DNA of 64,000 nucleotides from Condylostoma magnum (GCA_920105805.1 CAKKTI010000010.1:4314-68313); one strand, 5' to 3'; shown: positions 23,860-36,509, numbered from the stretch's first letter. Program-made: numbers and translations. The notes: generated by a model from the sequence alone, not told the origin.

Positions 23860-26800
23860 ATGTTGATTTTCTTAACCTTTTATGCAAGTTTCGCATTAGA
23901 ACTTGATTGTCCTTTGTCGTGTTAAAGTTCATGGGTAATTTTAATACAGCTTGGGGACGGAACCTGTGATTTAAGCTGTATGACGCCCGGATGCAGCTAT
24001 GATTCTTAAGTAAACTCTGCCTTATCAGATCCTTTTATCATTTTTCGCAGTGGAGACTGTATTGGGCCCTGTATTCTACTTGGATGTGATTTAGAGTTAC
24101 TGAATAACAACGTATGCAATGAAGGTAAATTATAAAAAGAATGCAATTTTTAAGAATGTGGCTTTGATTTGCAAGATTGCAGTTATTGTAGTGAAGGATG
24201 CACATATGAGCTATTACATAATGAAGTATGTGATGAGGTTTGTGCTAATATCAGTTGTAGGTTTGATTTGAATAGTTGTGGTTGGTGTAATAGAGATTGT
24301 TACTAAGGATAAGAAATTAATAACGAATGTAATTAGGAGTGCAATACAGAATACTGCTCATTTGATGATGGGGACTGTTTAAAGGATACTTGTGATAGCA
24401 AATGTACTACTGATTTACTGTACAATGGTATCTGTGATGAGGTCTGTAATAATGAAGGATGCTTGTATGATAATTACGATTGTTACTGTGATACTGATTG
24501 CAGTACATTAATGATGCAAGATGATAGTTGTGATGATGCTTGTGCTGTCTCCCAGCTTTGTGGATTCAAGGATGGAAAATGTGTAAGTTTTATTCAGGGA
24601 TTTTGCGAATTAGGATGCTTTTAAGGTATGATTGGAGATGGGAATTGTGATGAAGCGTGTTTAACAGAGTCTTGTAATTTTGACAATGAAGATTGCAAGA
24701 AATGTGGGTCTAGGTGCTTTTATGAGTAATTTTACCAAATAGATCAAAATCTATATTTTATGTGTTATACACCCTGTAATAGCTATGAATGCAATTTTGG
24801 GGATTATGATGGATATGCATGTCCTTATGATTACCTGAATCAATGGAATCTAATAACAGGGTCCTATCAAGATGATTTTACACCTTTAGATTTTAGTGAA
24901 TGTAAGTAAGGGCTGCATGATCACTGTGAATATGAGTTAGTTTAGTAGATGCCTAATAGGCCACCTGTTAGATAAGACAGGGAATTTAGCTGAGATTTAT
25001 GTTATTAAAACATGCCTGATACTTGTTAACATAGCGAATGTCTCGGCTTAATAGGAAAATGCAGCCAGAATTGCTCGTTGAAGTGTAAAACTTGTACTGA
25101 TCAAATGGATGAATGCTTATCTTGTAAGGAAAATTTAGTTTTGATATAAGGTGATTGCCTTAGTTAATGTCCTTTAGGAACTGTGGAATTTTAAGCAGAT
25201 CATGCTGATTTTAAAGTATGTGTTCCTAAGCAATCAGATACTAGTGAGGAAAATCCTAAAGTTTATTACTTTGAATAGAAGGTTGGCCCTCCTGGGCCAG
25301 ATGAGACTCTAGGAAATATCGACAATCCGGCTAGAGATCTATAATAATTATTTAACGTGATTATTGATAGTTATGTTAAAATTTATATACTAAATGAAGA
25401 TGTATACTTAGACATGGAAGATAATCTGTAACCTTCTGGTAATAGAAGACTATTAAACGCTGGTAATTCATATGTAACTGCTCAGTTGATTACCTTTGAA
25501 ACTTACTTATGCTGTGATGAAACGCATGATTAAGATATATGTCTTTAAAACTATGCTAATATGCATTTTTAAGAGTACGAGTTTGGGCAATTAGCTAGAA
25601 AGATGTCATTTAAGAATTTAAATATGGATGGAAGCTAAATTATTGATAAAAACTGTAATGATTGCTTACAGTGTTAAAATTGTGAAGACAACTAAATATG
25701 TGAAGAAGATACACAATAAGAGGACTGTTAGATTTGTACTGACTGTGTTGATAGTGAATGCAGCACAAGTACTGAAAAATTAACTTGTGAAGGATAATAA
25801 AAGTAAGCTTATTGCTTGTGCTCGTATTGCCCTTAAATCATAAAATTTAACGATGTCAGTTATGATGACAGATATAAAAGAATTGAAAATACTCAGCTAT
25901 ATAATGACAATTGTGGAAGTAATGGTTAAAGTGTTTACTTCTAAGCTATCGATGGAGAAACTTTGGAGTTTTAAAATGTAAATTTCTTTAATTTTAGAAG
26001 TTAAATGAAAGCATTAATCGAAGTTATTGATGGAACTCTTATAATGAAGAATGTTCATTTTGAAAGATGTCAGCCTGGAGATAAGGAAAATAATGCTCTT
26101 ATTCTTTTCGATAATGAAAATGACTTTACTACTATGACATATGATGGAGGGAGTGTTACTTATCTAAATGATGGTAACGAGTATTTAACAAGTACAGATT
26201 TAAACGGATTTTTAAAAGCAGATAAGGCATATAAGATAAACATAAATAATGTTGTTTTTGAATGAAATCTAATAATAAATAACGAAAACTCAGAAAAATC
26301 ATCTTTATTTTACTTTGAATCTATTTATAAAAGTGTGTCAATTACTAACTGTAAATTTAAGAACAATATAAGCTCAAAGGCTTTAATCATTTCAAATTGG
26401 CTAAACATTAGTGTAAAATCACAACTTATCGACTTTGATCCGTTAACATTTCATGCGAATAATTTCCAAATGAGCTGTATTGAGTTTGATTATAATTATA
26501 CAAACTAAGCTTTAATATAGATCTAGAACGGAGTCTTTATACAGAACACTGATATCAGAAAAGTAAATATTAAAAATAGCTTTGAAACCTTGAATGGATT
26601 GCTATATATTTACAGTACAATGATAGAACTATCGGATTTATAAACATCAGGTGGGTAAATTACTCTAAGATAAGACAACAATGTTTAAATTGTAACTATA
26701 CCTGCGAGAGTTATAGAGCTTCATTAAATTTGCATTTAAGATTCATATGCACCACGAGCAATACTTCTTCAAACAGTGCCTAATATAGAACTGACTGAAA

Positions 26801-29800
26801 TAGGCATAAGTAATTTGAGAACAGATGATACAGGGACCTTAATGAATTAAATTATAAGTTAAAGATTTGTTTGTAACTAAAATCATTATATAATGTACGA
26901 TTTACCAATTATAAACCCAATTCACTGTATTGAAAGCATTGAGATATCCAAAACCAATGATATATATATAGAAGATGTCAAACTTAAAGGTAATGTTTGT
27001 AGTGGGGGTACTGGAGGAATTTATATGAACTAAATAGAGGAATATGTAGAAATACTTGAACTATAAATAATAGATTATAATTTTGCTGAAACGTATGCTG
27101 CACTTACAATTTAAAATTCAATACTAGTTTCAATACAAGAATCTTCATTTTAAAATATTACAAACACAATATTTGCAGGTGCAATAAGTATTTAATCAGT
27201 AAATGCAGTAGAAATATAAGATTGCACTTTCAGTGACATAAGTGGAAATAATTCTAGCTCCTTGTATATAAGCTAAGCTATCTATGTACAAATATCTGAC
27301 TGTACTTTTACAAATGTTTTTAATGAAACCGGATCAAATGGAACAATTTTAATATCAATTGCTTCTAATCCTAGTATTAATATTGTATTAGAATCACTAA
27401 CTTTTACTAATTTCCAAGCTCCTAAAAGTTTTAGTGGTGGAATTTTCATTACTGGTGAATCTGTATCAGCTGTTACTAATCTTTAAGGCTAAGATCTCAC
27501 TTTTATAAAGGGAACAGGACTAAACGGAGGAGTACTGGGAATAACTCTTTACATGAATTTTGGTTCAGCTGTGCTGAAAAATCTGTATGTTGAGGATGTA
27601 ACGACTATCTAATCTGGTGCTATTGGAGACAAGCATCAATTTGGTATTTTGAAAATCTAAGATTCTACTTTTAAGGGAAACAAAGGGTAAATTAGTGTGA
27701 TTGATGGATAGTATAGTCAAGTAGGTACTTTGCTAGAGATTTAAAATGTTAAGGTGATTTCAAACAAGGCATAAATCGCTATTTACTTAAATGGGCTAAT
27801 TTAATATACTGTGGTAGTTATAAATGATCTAGATGCATAGGATAATGAAGGAGTTGTTATTAAAACTAGGAATATTGAGATAGAAATGAAAGTTGTTAAA
27901 ATGAATAACAATATTTAATCCATGACTATTGAAAGTGAATCTACTGCTGAGGCTACAGGTTTAGAGATAAGAAACAGTGGAAATGAGATAACTCAAGGAT
28001 AAATTTTATTAGTGGATAAGTCAAAATTCACTGTGTTTGATAGCACTTTTGAAGATAATATGGGATAACAAGGAACTATATGCTATGTAAATCAAGACTC
28101 TCAAATAATATTTGATAACTGTACATTTAAAAACAATTCGAGTATTATGTAAGCCTCAATAGCTTTTATCATAGGATCATTACTAGAGTCTTAAATAAGA
28201 AATAATTCAAAGATTCACAATAATCATTCTGGTGAAATGGCTATAATTACTTTGATTAGTTCATATCTAATTATATAAGACTCAGAAATCTATCAAAACA
28301 CGTCCCAAGGCGATAACTCAGCTATTTTTTGTATTACCTCAGTTCTAGAAATCGATAATACATATTTTCACGATCAGGAGTCTAAATTAGGAACATTTTT
28401 GAATTTATCTACAGGCTCTTCTATTGTCATAAACAAATCAACGTTTAAAAATGGAACAGCAACAGAAGGAAATGGCGGAGCTATTAACCTTTCTTCAAGT
28501 GATTTGACTATAACAGATTCTCTATTCTAAAGCTTAAAATGCGAATCATCAGGAGGAGCAATTGCCGCATCCATAGAAAGCACTGTAAAAATAACAAATA
28601 CTACAATGATTTACTTAAATTCTGGTTTATTTGGGGCTTTAGTGGATATATAAGGCGGAAGTTTAACACTAGAAAACTTTACAGGTGAAAATTTTAAAAT
28701 AAACGGGATTATGGGATAATAATTGGAAGAATTAATCATTAATTAATCAACTTTTAAGGATGGAAGTAGCAATGATATTGGAGGAGGTATCAAATGTATA
28801 GAGTGCGGTGTGATAAAAATATAAAACACAACTTTTAAAAATTTAGAAGCCGATATAGGAGGAGCAATATACTTGATGAATGTATGGTTATTGGAAGCAG
28901 ATCCAATTCAAGCAATTATTTAGAACTGTATATTCGATTCAAATAAAGCTTATAGTGAAGGAGGAGCTATTTATATTGATAACTTTTATGCTAAAATAGA
29001 GAGCAATTTTATTAATAATTCAGCTGGTACTGACGGTGGAGGATTGTATTTAGCATGTTCTTATATATAAATACATGATTGCTCATTTCTAATTGATAAT
29101 AGTAACTTTATAGGTAACTCAGCTGCTACATAAGGAGGAGCAATAGCTTGATATGACTAAATACCTACAATATCAAATACAGTTTACTAAGAAAACTAAT
29201 CACCATATGGAAGTGACCTAGCATCATTTCCTATAAAACTCTAATTCGTATAAGATGATCAACTAGTATAGTACCAATAACCCTAAACACGGTTATTATA
29301 AGAAAATCCATATCCAATAGCCTATTCAATATCTGATATAGCTCCCGGACAGATAATATAAACCTAATATCAAGTAGCTTTTGTTGATGAATACGGACAA
29401 ATAGTAAAGTCAAGTAATTAATAATAAATATCCCTAGAAACAGTTACAACAGACTATGCTTTAAAAGGCTTAGCAACCTTCGAAACAGTCTAAGGAATCG
29501 CTGTGATTTAAGATTTCACTATAATTGGCCCTCCTAATTCAACAGACTACTTATATATGACCACAACAGCCATAAATAAGTAAAAATCGGAAATAAGTGG
29601 AGGAGAATAAGAATCTTTTGAAACAGTTTATATATAATTTCAGTTAAGAGACTGCGTTTCAGGAGAATATAACACTGGATCAGAGTGCTAAATTTGTACA
29701 GAGGGGTAATACAGCTTATAAACAGATACACCCTGCAAAATATGCCCAAGTTAAGCAATATGCAAAGGTGGTAATACAATGTTTCCTGACGAGGGGTATT

Positions 29801-31347
29801 GAAGAACAAGTAGATTTACTGATAATTTTTATACCTGTCCTAATCAAGAAGCGTGTATAGGATCACCTAATGAAGATAATTTTAAGGGAGATTGTGCAGA
29901 AGGTTATAATGGGAATATGTGCTAGAGCTGCGATAGTGATTACAGTAGAACTGGGGAAAATTAGTGCACTGAATGCCCAGATCAAATATAAAATGTAGGA
30001 AGATTAATTGGTATTTTCTTTGGGGTAATAGCTATCTCAGTGTTTATGGTAAAAACCACATTGAAATCAGCTATAGAGCCTAGTAAATTGCATTCAATTT
30101 TTATAAAAATATTCACTAATTATTTACAGCTAGTAACTATTACCACTACTTTTAGACTGGAATGGCCGGATATTGTAACTGAGTTATTTGCAGTGTAAAA
30201 GGTTACTGGGGAAGCATCATCGTAAATGTTCTCATTTGATTGCTTTTTATCAGACGGAAGTGATGAAGCTAATGAGAAGGTTTACTATGAAAAACTTATT
30301 ATTATGGCATCAATGCCTATACTTTTAGGAATTGCCTCAGGCTTATTTTGACTAGCCTTTTCTATATGGAAAAACAACTATGATTATCTAAGAAACTAAC
30401 TAGTAGCTACTATTACAATCTTATTCTTTTTAATTCACCCTTTTATTACAAAGCAAGCTTTTTCTGTATTTAATTGTTTTAGTATTGAGGATGAAGGGGA
30501 TTATTTAGTGAGTGATTTGGAAATTGAATGCTGGGATGATACTCATATTTTCTATATTTTAATACTTGCTACTCCTACAGTAATTGTTTGGGTTTTAGGA
30601 GTTCCAGCATTAGTTTTGTCTTTTATATCCAAAAGAAGGTAAAAGCTGGATAAACTTAATAATAGAATCAAATTTGGATTTATCTTCAATGGGTTTCGTA
30701 AAAGGACCTATTACTGGGAATTTTTGATACTTTATAGAAAGATTGCTATAATTAGCATCTCTGTATTCTTATAAACAATTTCTATCCCTGTATAAGGCCT
30801 AACTGCTCTGTTTGTACTGATAGGATCACTACACCTTTAATACCAATTTCTACCATATACACACTATTCCCTCAATTAGATGGAAGTAAGAGCTATTTTA
30901 GTGGCTACAATTACTATATACTGTGGACTTTATTACTTAACTGGAGATATCGGAGATGTAGCTAAATTAGTATTTTTTGGTATAATGATATTATCCAATA
31001 TCTATTTTATATCGTATTGAATGTTTCACTTTTTCTAAGTTGGATTACAGCTTGCTGTGGAGTCTATTTCTGTACTTAATAGGAAATTTGGTAAAAGGTT
31101 ATATTTTGAGGATAATGATCTCATAGAAGATATTAAATGCCCAGGGATTTATTACGATGATGATATTATTAAGTGCACTCTTATACAAAGAACACATTCC
31201 AAAGGAAAAGTTTCAAAGAAATTACCTAAAAACATCGAAAAGCTTTATAAAGATAGACTGCATAATCACAGCATAAATGTTCTAGATGAAAAAACCAGCC
31301 ATGAGCACATAAACACCTTTTTTGATGATGAAAATTGTTCTGATTAG
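23860..31347 (+). CDS. Giant surface protein: LNR repeats, cysteine-rich and beta-helix region, about 7 TM helices, 2495 aa
   Basis: A signal peptide (MLIFLTFYASFALE) precedes about six Lin12/Notch-like repeats (to residue 290), with CD..C....C.YD..DC spacing. Residues about 385-455 are furin-like cysteine-rich; 660-1770 form a right-handed beta-helix of about 22-residue rungs (V.I.N..F..N......G.I). A second cysteine-rich segment (CQICTEGQYSLQ, YNGNMCQSCDSDYSRTG) at 1935-2045 leads into about seven membrane helices and a cytosolic tail of about 110 residues. Similar architectures are common in ciliates as putative transmembrane proteins; function is unknown, perhaps adhesion or sensing. A 15-nt in-frame intron (23935-23949) lies in the first LNR. 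One frame holds for 7.5 kb. The end is TAG 31345, followed by TTA TGA TAA. Confidence 0.85.
23935..23949 (+). other. 15-nt spliceosomal intron
   Basis: GTAATTTTAATACAG interrupts the first LNR between SSW and LGDGTCD. Removing it restores the canonical WLGDGxCD...C motif; leaving it adds five hydrophobic residues (VILIQ) in the middle of the motif. Fifteen nucleotides with GT...AG ends is the characteristic intron size of heterotrich ciliates such as Stentor and Blepharisma. Confidence 0.75.
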
Positions 31348-31376
31348 TTATGATAAATATTAGTAATTAAATAAAA

Positions 31377-32576
31377 ATGTTAGCTGGAAAGGAGTCTCAT
31401 AATATTTTTGAGAGATCTAAATTAATTATTGAATAAAATCCTTAATATAAGGAACTTTAATCAAATCTTTATCATTATAGAAATAGATCAGTGTCTGGGT
31501 ATAAGTTAAACACTTCTGAACATTCAGAGGATTGGTATAAGATACTGTTTTCTTCTCTGCATAAATTACTAAACGAAGCTTTGCTAACATCCAACAGAAA
31601 GGTACAAACAGAGTATATTAAAAAAATTTATTAATGGTTTTATAGGAAATTAGGTAAAAGGTAGGATGCTAATGAGCAAGTAAATGACATTTAATCAATT
31701 TAAAGATAGGAAAGTGAAGACTAGTTATAACAGGGTAGGCCTTCAACGGTTAATACCTAACGTCCCTCAACTGTAGCAACATATAAAGATAAGCTCCTAT
31801 AGCGATCCACTATGTCTAATTATACTTAGTTTTCAGATTTACCATTTGTAAACAATATAAAACCTAGTCAATCAATAACTAATAGAGACTCTAATATCTT
31901 ATTTCAACCAGGAAGTATAAAAGTAGACAGAACTCTAGAAAATAGATATTTTTAGCTAAGAAAGCAATAACAAATGTAGCACTAAGACGAAAATAATTAT
32001 TTTAAAAGCCTTTAGAATTGGGAGGTTAGGAAATCTAGATATAATGAAGATTTAACCTTAAAATTAGAGCAATTTAGAGCATTATCAACGAATTACAAAA
32101 GACCAAAATAACTAAAATCTTCCCAGGGTGGTAGATAAAATATAAAGAAAATTCCATTCAAGAAACAAGTTAAAACACTCTTCAAAAAGTAAGATGAAGG
32201 TAAAAGCATAAAAAATATACGTTAAAAGTACTCAAGTGTAATTTTTCAAGAAGACAGAACAAGTGATTTCATGCCAAGAGAGATTCTTACTTCCTACTCC
32301 TCAAAATCTTTCCAACCTCGTAAACAAATAGTACTTCCAAGTAAAAGTAATGGTAATCTGTTAAATTCACAGTATAGTGAAATAATATAGGTAAAATCTA
32401 GACTTAAAAAGGATTAAATTTCATGTACCACAAAAGCCTTAGAACTTGCTTTAGCATCCCCTAAAGATATTCCAATCATAGCCATCTGGCCTGACAGTGG
32501 AGCCGGCCTTTTAAGCTCCCCAAAAATAGAAGCAAGACCTAAAAGAAGAAAACCCCGTAAATCTAATAAAAAGTAG
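31377..32576 (+). CDS. Unknown Ser/Lys/Gln-rich protein, 399 aa
   Basis: Not recognised. The N-terminal 110 residues look folded and helical (MLAGKESHNIFERSKLIIEQ, then DWYKILFSSLHKLLNEALLTSNRKVQTEYIKKIYQWFY). The rest is low-complexity, Ser-, Lys- and Gln-rich, with a short ordered patch DIPIIAIWPDSGAGLLSSP near residue 365 and a basic end (ARPKRRKPRKSNKK). It ends at TAG 32574-32576, 5 bp short of the convergent uL23m stop, which supports that terminator. No signal peptide or membrane segment. Confidence 0.6.
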
Positions 32577-32581
32577 ATTAA

Positions 32582-32929
32582 CTAAATATTAAAGTATTGT
32601 AGTTCCGGAGGAACACTTCCATTTAACTCCACGATTACCTTTTTAAAGTCAGGCTTTCTAAAATATCTCTAAGAAACCTTGTTCTACTTAATTTCTCCCA
32701 TCTTGTTCCAAGTATTAACCTTTTTAACATCTAAGCCATATAAGTTTTACAGTACCTACTTGATTTCCGGCTTTGTTAGAATTTAATCACATCTAAAGCA
32801 AAGAACATTGTCTGGTATTTCTTTAGCAGTTCTGGCTAGGAAGATAGGATAGTTGAATAGTTAATGGTATCTTGCTGGCCTGGGGAAATTGCTATTACTC
32901 AGTTTTCTTAGCTTTAATAACTTATTCAT
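32582..32929 (-). CDS. Mitochondrial ribosomal protein uL23m, 115 aa
   Basis: The short protein matches the uL23 pattern: a basic N-terminus (MNKLLKLRKLSNSNFPRPAR), FNYPIFLARTAKEIPDNVLCFRC as the first beta-strand region, TKPEIKQVLQNLYGLDVKKVNTW, and a closing DFKKVIVELNGSVPPEL. TKxEIKxxLxxxYGLDVxxVNT is diagnostic for L23. The FPRPAR-type start and lack of the cytosolic extension favour the mitochondrial form, which sits by the peptide exit tunnel. The stop is TAG 32582-32584. The divergent neighbour starts 6 nt upstream of its ATG. Confidence 0.82.
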
Positions 32930-32935
32930 TTATTT
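32930..32935. promoter_or_regulatory. 6-nt all-A/T spacer between divergent start codons
   Basis: TTATTT separates the uL23m start (minus) and the next plus-strand start. It is the shortest divergent junction found here. It depends on the plus-strand gene, which has no family support, so it is less certain than the 20656 and 49236 cases. Confidence 0.4.
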
Positions 32936-33715
32936 ATGTCAAGAAGACTAAGACCGGCTAGGATTAATCTAGAGACTGTGAATAAACTGTAAATTCCTGG
33001 AGGTGATTTTTAATCACGGACTCCGAATAAGTAGACAAATAGTAAAGAAAAGTTTTAAAAACAGATTAAGCATCTATAGGAATTAGGGGTTCAGACGGGA
33101 ATGGAACATCGGATTGGAGAGCTAACCCCTAACTTTTCTATAAAATCTACAGTAACCTTGGCTGACTTTTGAGGGGTTAAGTAATAAAAGCAGTACATTC
33201 AGGAGTAAAAGCTATGAAATGCTTTTCATTATATTAGGGAAAATTAATTGAAAAAGGTGACTTCTTAGAATAATATTATATGCGGGAATTAAAGAAAGGA
33301 TGACTAAGCTATTCTAAGAGATTATGTAAAATCGAGTTAAACTGTTCGGAAGATTAATCGATGTAAAAACGAGTTTCTTTAGATTACTAAAGGAAACAAT
33401 AACCCTAAAAGGGTTACTAGAATAGATCAGATAATCAATGACTGTAATAAGTTTTCTTAATAGAGTTAGTTACTAAGAGCCAAAACTTTCGAAACAATTG
33501 ACAGTTTGCGTAAGAACTATGGATCAGTGAAATAAATAGCAAGTGGAATACAATCCCCGAGAGTAAGATAAAGTTTATCTAGAAAAGAAAGGAGGATAAT
33601 AGCACAAATTGTTAGTAATGTTTGATTTACTGCCTACAAGTGTCTTAAGCTTTTTAGGTAAAATCTGAGAGGATATAGTCCTAAAAGTCTGTTGATGTTT
33701 CTATCGGGTAAATGA
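32936..33715 (+). CDS. Unknown basic helical protein, about 259 aa
   Basis: Not recognised. It opens MSRRLRPARINLETVNKLQI and continues as a basic, largely helical protein (IDQIINDCNKFSQQSQLLRAK and VSNVWFTAYKCLKLFRQNLR), with TGA as Trp in NVWFTAY. The stop is doubtful: in-frame TGA at 33713, TAA at 33731 and TAA at 33737 are all possible. The TGA after SLLMFLSGK is chosen because the convergent SET gene must end at 33769. Reading on would overlap that gene's conserved C-terminus. Confidence 0.5.
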
Positions 33716-33768
33716 GCCAGTGTAAAGGGCTAATTTTAAACCAGTTTTTATAGAATTTCTTTAATGTG

Positions 33769-35427
33769 TTAAATATAAGAAATCTATTGCTTTAAAATCC
33801 TTCGTTAATTCGACCTATAATCAATAGAAAAGACAAGTCTGTGAGACTATGCTTGATTTTTTAAGACTTTATCTTCCTTTCCGTTAGTTTCAAATCTTTG
33901 CATCATTTATTAATAATCATCTAGTACCTACTCTACAACTCCTAATTCTAATCTCAGCTTCATAAATGATTCTCCATCTGAAGACGTATATAAATTTGCT
34001 TATTCATACAAATTTCTATAATAGTCTAAAATTTTCGTATTGAGTTTATTATACTTCAACTAATAAATCTCAGTTACATCAGACACATGTGCATCCAAAT
34101 TCCCCTTTTTATAGTCTTTTTGTACAATATTCTGTATATTCAAAACTCCATGCGAGTACTAAAAGTCATTTTTCCACACTCTAAACAAAAATGAGTCATA
34201 AATATTGAATTAATAAGCAAATCCGTAGTCAAGCAGCAAATCATGATTATTAACTCTTCCATAACAATTAAAAATTTAGGTTCCCTTTTCAAAACTACAA
34301 CTTCTCCCAGTAGTTAACATAAAATACCTATCAGGGCAGCTTTCATGCACATCATCTTCATAATCTTACTCCAGCATCAGTCCTCCTTCATCCTCTAAAT
34401 CATCATACTCATCTTCAGTTTCATCATCATTCCTCAATTCCTCATCATCAGTACTACTTTAAAACCCGTCAACTATATCATCGATTTCCCATATAAAATT
34501 AATTGTATTAAAAGGACTAGTGGCAACTTCCTCATCTATATATTTTTGTAGCTTATTCATATAACAGCGATTGTTCATCTGAGTGTTTGGAGGATGTGAA
34601 AAGTTCTAAAAATCACAGTAATCGTTCTCAGTTATGTACTAAGTACTGTAGGAATTGAGAGAATCATGAGATTTTGTTTCGTATGATATATAAACGTCGA
34701 TATGATTAAAATTATCGGCTAAAGGAATAATCATACCATCTTCTTAAGCAAAGGAGCGGGTTGTCACGAGCTTATAGGCCCATAAGAAAATCTCCTTAAG
34801 GTTTTTATTTGGAGGGAAAAATTCTTGGTACTTGTCCAAAATCTGCTTCAAGGCTAGTCATAAAGCGTCTATTTCTTGTTTCATTTTGCTAGCGTCGTTT
34901 ACTAAGAATGGATCATTTAATTACTCTAGCTCTTTGTCCGTTCAGTCTAGAATAGTTTCGATTTCAGGAATAATTTCAAAGTAAGGAAACCAAAAGCTCT
35001 CTTCTAGCTTTAGTTTCTCGTATATCAAAAAGACGTATAGTATATTATCAAGCTCTCTTCCATCACCTTCGAATCAGCTGGGATGCTGATCGAATATAAA
35101 CCCAATGCGACTTTTACGAGCCTTTGAGGGTGTAATTATAACTCTATACGGAACGAATATGTATGACTGAATAAATCTTACTTTAGAGGAAGGCATATCT
35201 ACCTTTGCAGCTGCTCCAATAAGTCCTTACCCGAAGACTGCAGGAAAATCAACACTTGGGTAAATTGAGCCATTTGTTGTTAGTCATTCATTGTAGGCTA
35301 GGTACTTTGGATCGTTTTTAAGTTTTTCTGTTAATTCATGATTTATCAGAAGCTCCTATTGCCTTTTTCTTTGTAATATTTTGTAGCATTTTGGATATTG
35401 TTATATTTGTGAACTACTTTACTCCAT
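33769..35427 (-). CDS. SET-domain protein lysine methyltransferase (SETD/Rubisco-LSMT type), 552 aa
   Basis: Residues about 35-65 hold the opening SET block (YNEWLTTNGSIYPSVDF, FGQGLIGAAAKVDMPSS). ARSF-type sequence TTRSFAQEDGMIIPLADNFNH carries the core N..H motif near residue 235. FEKGTQIFNCYGRVNNHDLLLDYGFAY near residue 375 is the classic C-terminal SET motif with the catalytic Tyr. A substrate-binding helical region follows, ending RLVFSIDYRSNQRRILKQQ. A strongly acidic insert of about 60 residues (EELRNDDETEDEYDDLEDE) splits the SET domain at the usual iSET position. The enzyme transfers methyl from SAM to lysine of a protein; the substrate is unknown. Start ATG 35427 is in frame with the N-terminal helix; the stop is TAA 33769. 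Confidence 0.87.
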
Positions 35428-35518
35428 TTTGTTTGATAGTGTTAAGAGACTTACAAAATAAGTTAAAACCTTTAGATTATACAACTTAAACAATAAACTA
35501 ACAGAAACCATTACAAAA

Positions 35519-35770
35519 TTAACTTCTTTTGTGAACTTTAAGTCTTTTTGAAATAATAGCAGGATCTTCCCAATTTGTCACTTAAAAGCTTTCAATTTCA
35601 TTTGCTCGTAATATCAAAACATCGATTTGATGAGAAAGATTACTGCATCTTACGTTATTTATAGTAATGCTGGGAACTTTAAAATTAATTTATTAAAGGG
35701 TCCCTCTATAATTGTAGCCTAATTTGCTTAATACCTCTACTTGATATCCAACCGGTGAATCTTCTTTCAT
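35519..35770 (-). CDS. Mini LSM14-like (Sm fold) protein, 83 aa
   Basis: The protein consists only of an LSM14/Scd6-type Sm-like fold: VGYQVEVLSKLGYNYRGTLQQI, SITINNVRCSN, and the closing IDVLILRANEIESFQV, which corresponds to the I-F-R-G-S-D-I-K-D-L-x-V strand. Full LSM14 proteins are several hundred residues long and carry FDF and RGG regions that recruit decapping and helicase partners. Here TAA ends the gene right after KVHKRS, so these parts are absent. It may be a short paralogue competing for the same partners in mRNA decay granules. No long open frame resembling FDF or RGG follows. Confidence 0.7.
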
Positions 35771-35806
35771 ATTAAATTTATTATGGGCTTTAGCAAAATA
35801 ATAAAA

Positions 35807-36502
35807 ATGAATCCCTATGATCAGTATAAGGGGGACACCACGTGCAAAAAAATGATTAAGGAGCTGTATAAGATTCCATATCAGGGGAACAGCTTCTCTA
35901 GCCCTTTAAAAAATTCAATACAAAGAAAAATATAAATATTTAAACAAAGATCAAGGTCAAACCACTAATCTCGGCCTAGAACAGCTAGTAGAAAACCTTC
36001 TAAAACAAAAATACAGGAAAAAAATATCATACGAAACTTCATACAAGATCGGCCAAAGTAGGGAATAGTTAAAAAGGAAGTGTATATCTTTCAGTAGAGA
36101 GGAAGCTTGAATCCATTAAATAAATCCGAACTAAATTTAGGCATTCCATCTAGTAGATAATCAGACCAATATTATAAACTAAAATCATTCAATTCAATAT
36201 AAGTATTGAGCAAAAAGTAGATGTCAAGAAATGCTGATAAGCATTAAAAACAATAATCTTTTCTAATAGAAGGAAGGCAAGAAATAATACGTCTTCCTCG
36301 CAAAGAAAACACTCGCAAGAATATACAGAGCCAAGATAACCCCTTTCGCTGAGCAAAAAGCAGACCAGTTACAATTCCATAAAAACAGTTCAATTAATTA
36401 AACAATGAATATAACTCATAAGACAATACAAGCACAATAGTATGCAGCCTTCCACAAGTAAAAGTACGTCAAAGAAAGCCAAATTTTGTATTATACGAAT
36501 AG
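35807..36502 (+). CDS. Unknown basic, low-complexity protein, 231 aa
   Basis: Not recognised. It opens MNPYDQYKGDTTCKKMIKELYKIPY, a short ordered segment, and continues as Arg/Lys/Ser/Asn/Gln-rich disordered sequence (SRSNHQSRPRTASRKPSKTK). An in-frame ATG eight codons upstream (35783) is also possible. The end, TAG 36500-36502 after KPNFVLYE, lies 7 bp from the convergent neighbour's stop and is therefore well placed. One TGA codes Trp (NPFRWAKSR). Confidence 0.55.
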
Positions 36503-36509
36503 TTTTATT

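Noticed and set aside
22912-31347. A single 2811-residue gene
   Set aside because: TAG TAA is followed at once by an ATG with a signal peptide and the LNR domain; the two-gene reading is simpler, though fusion is kept as a finding.
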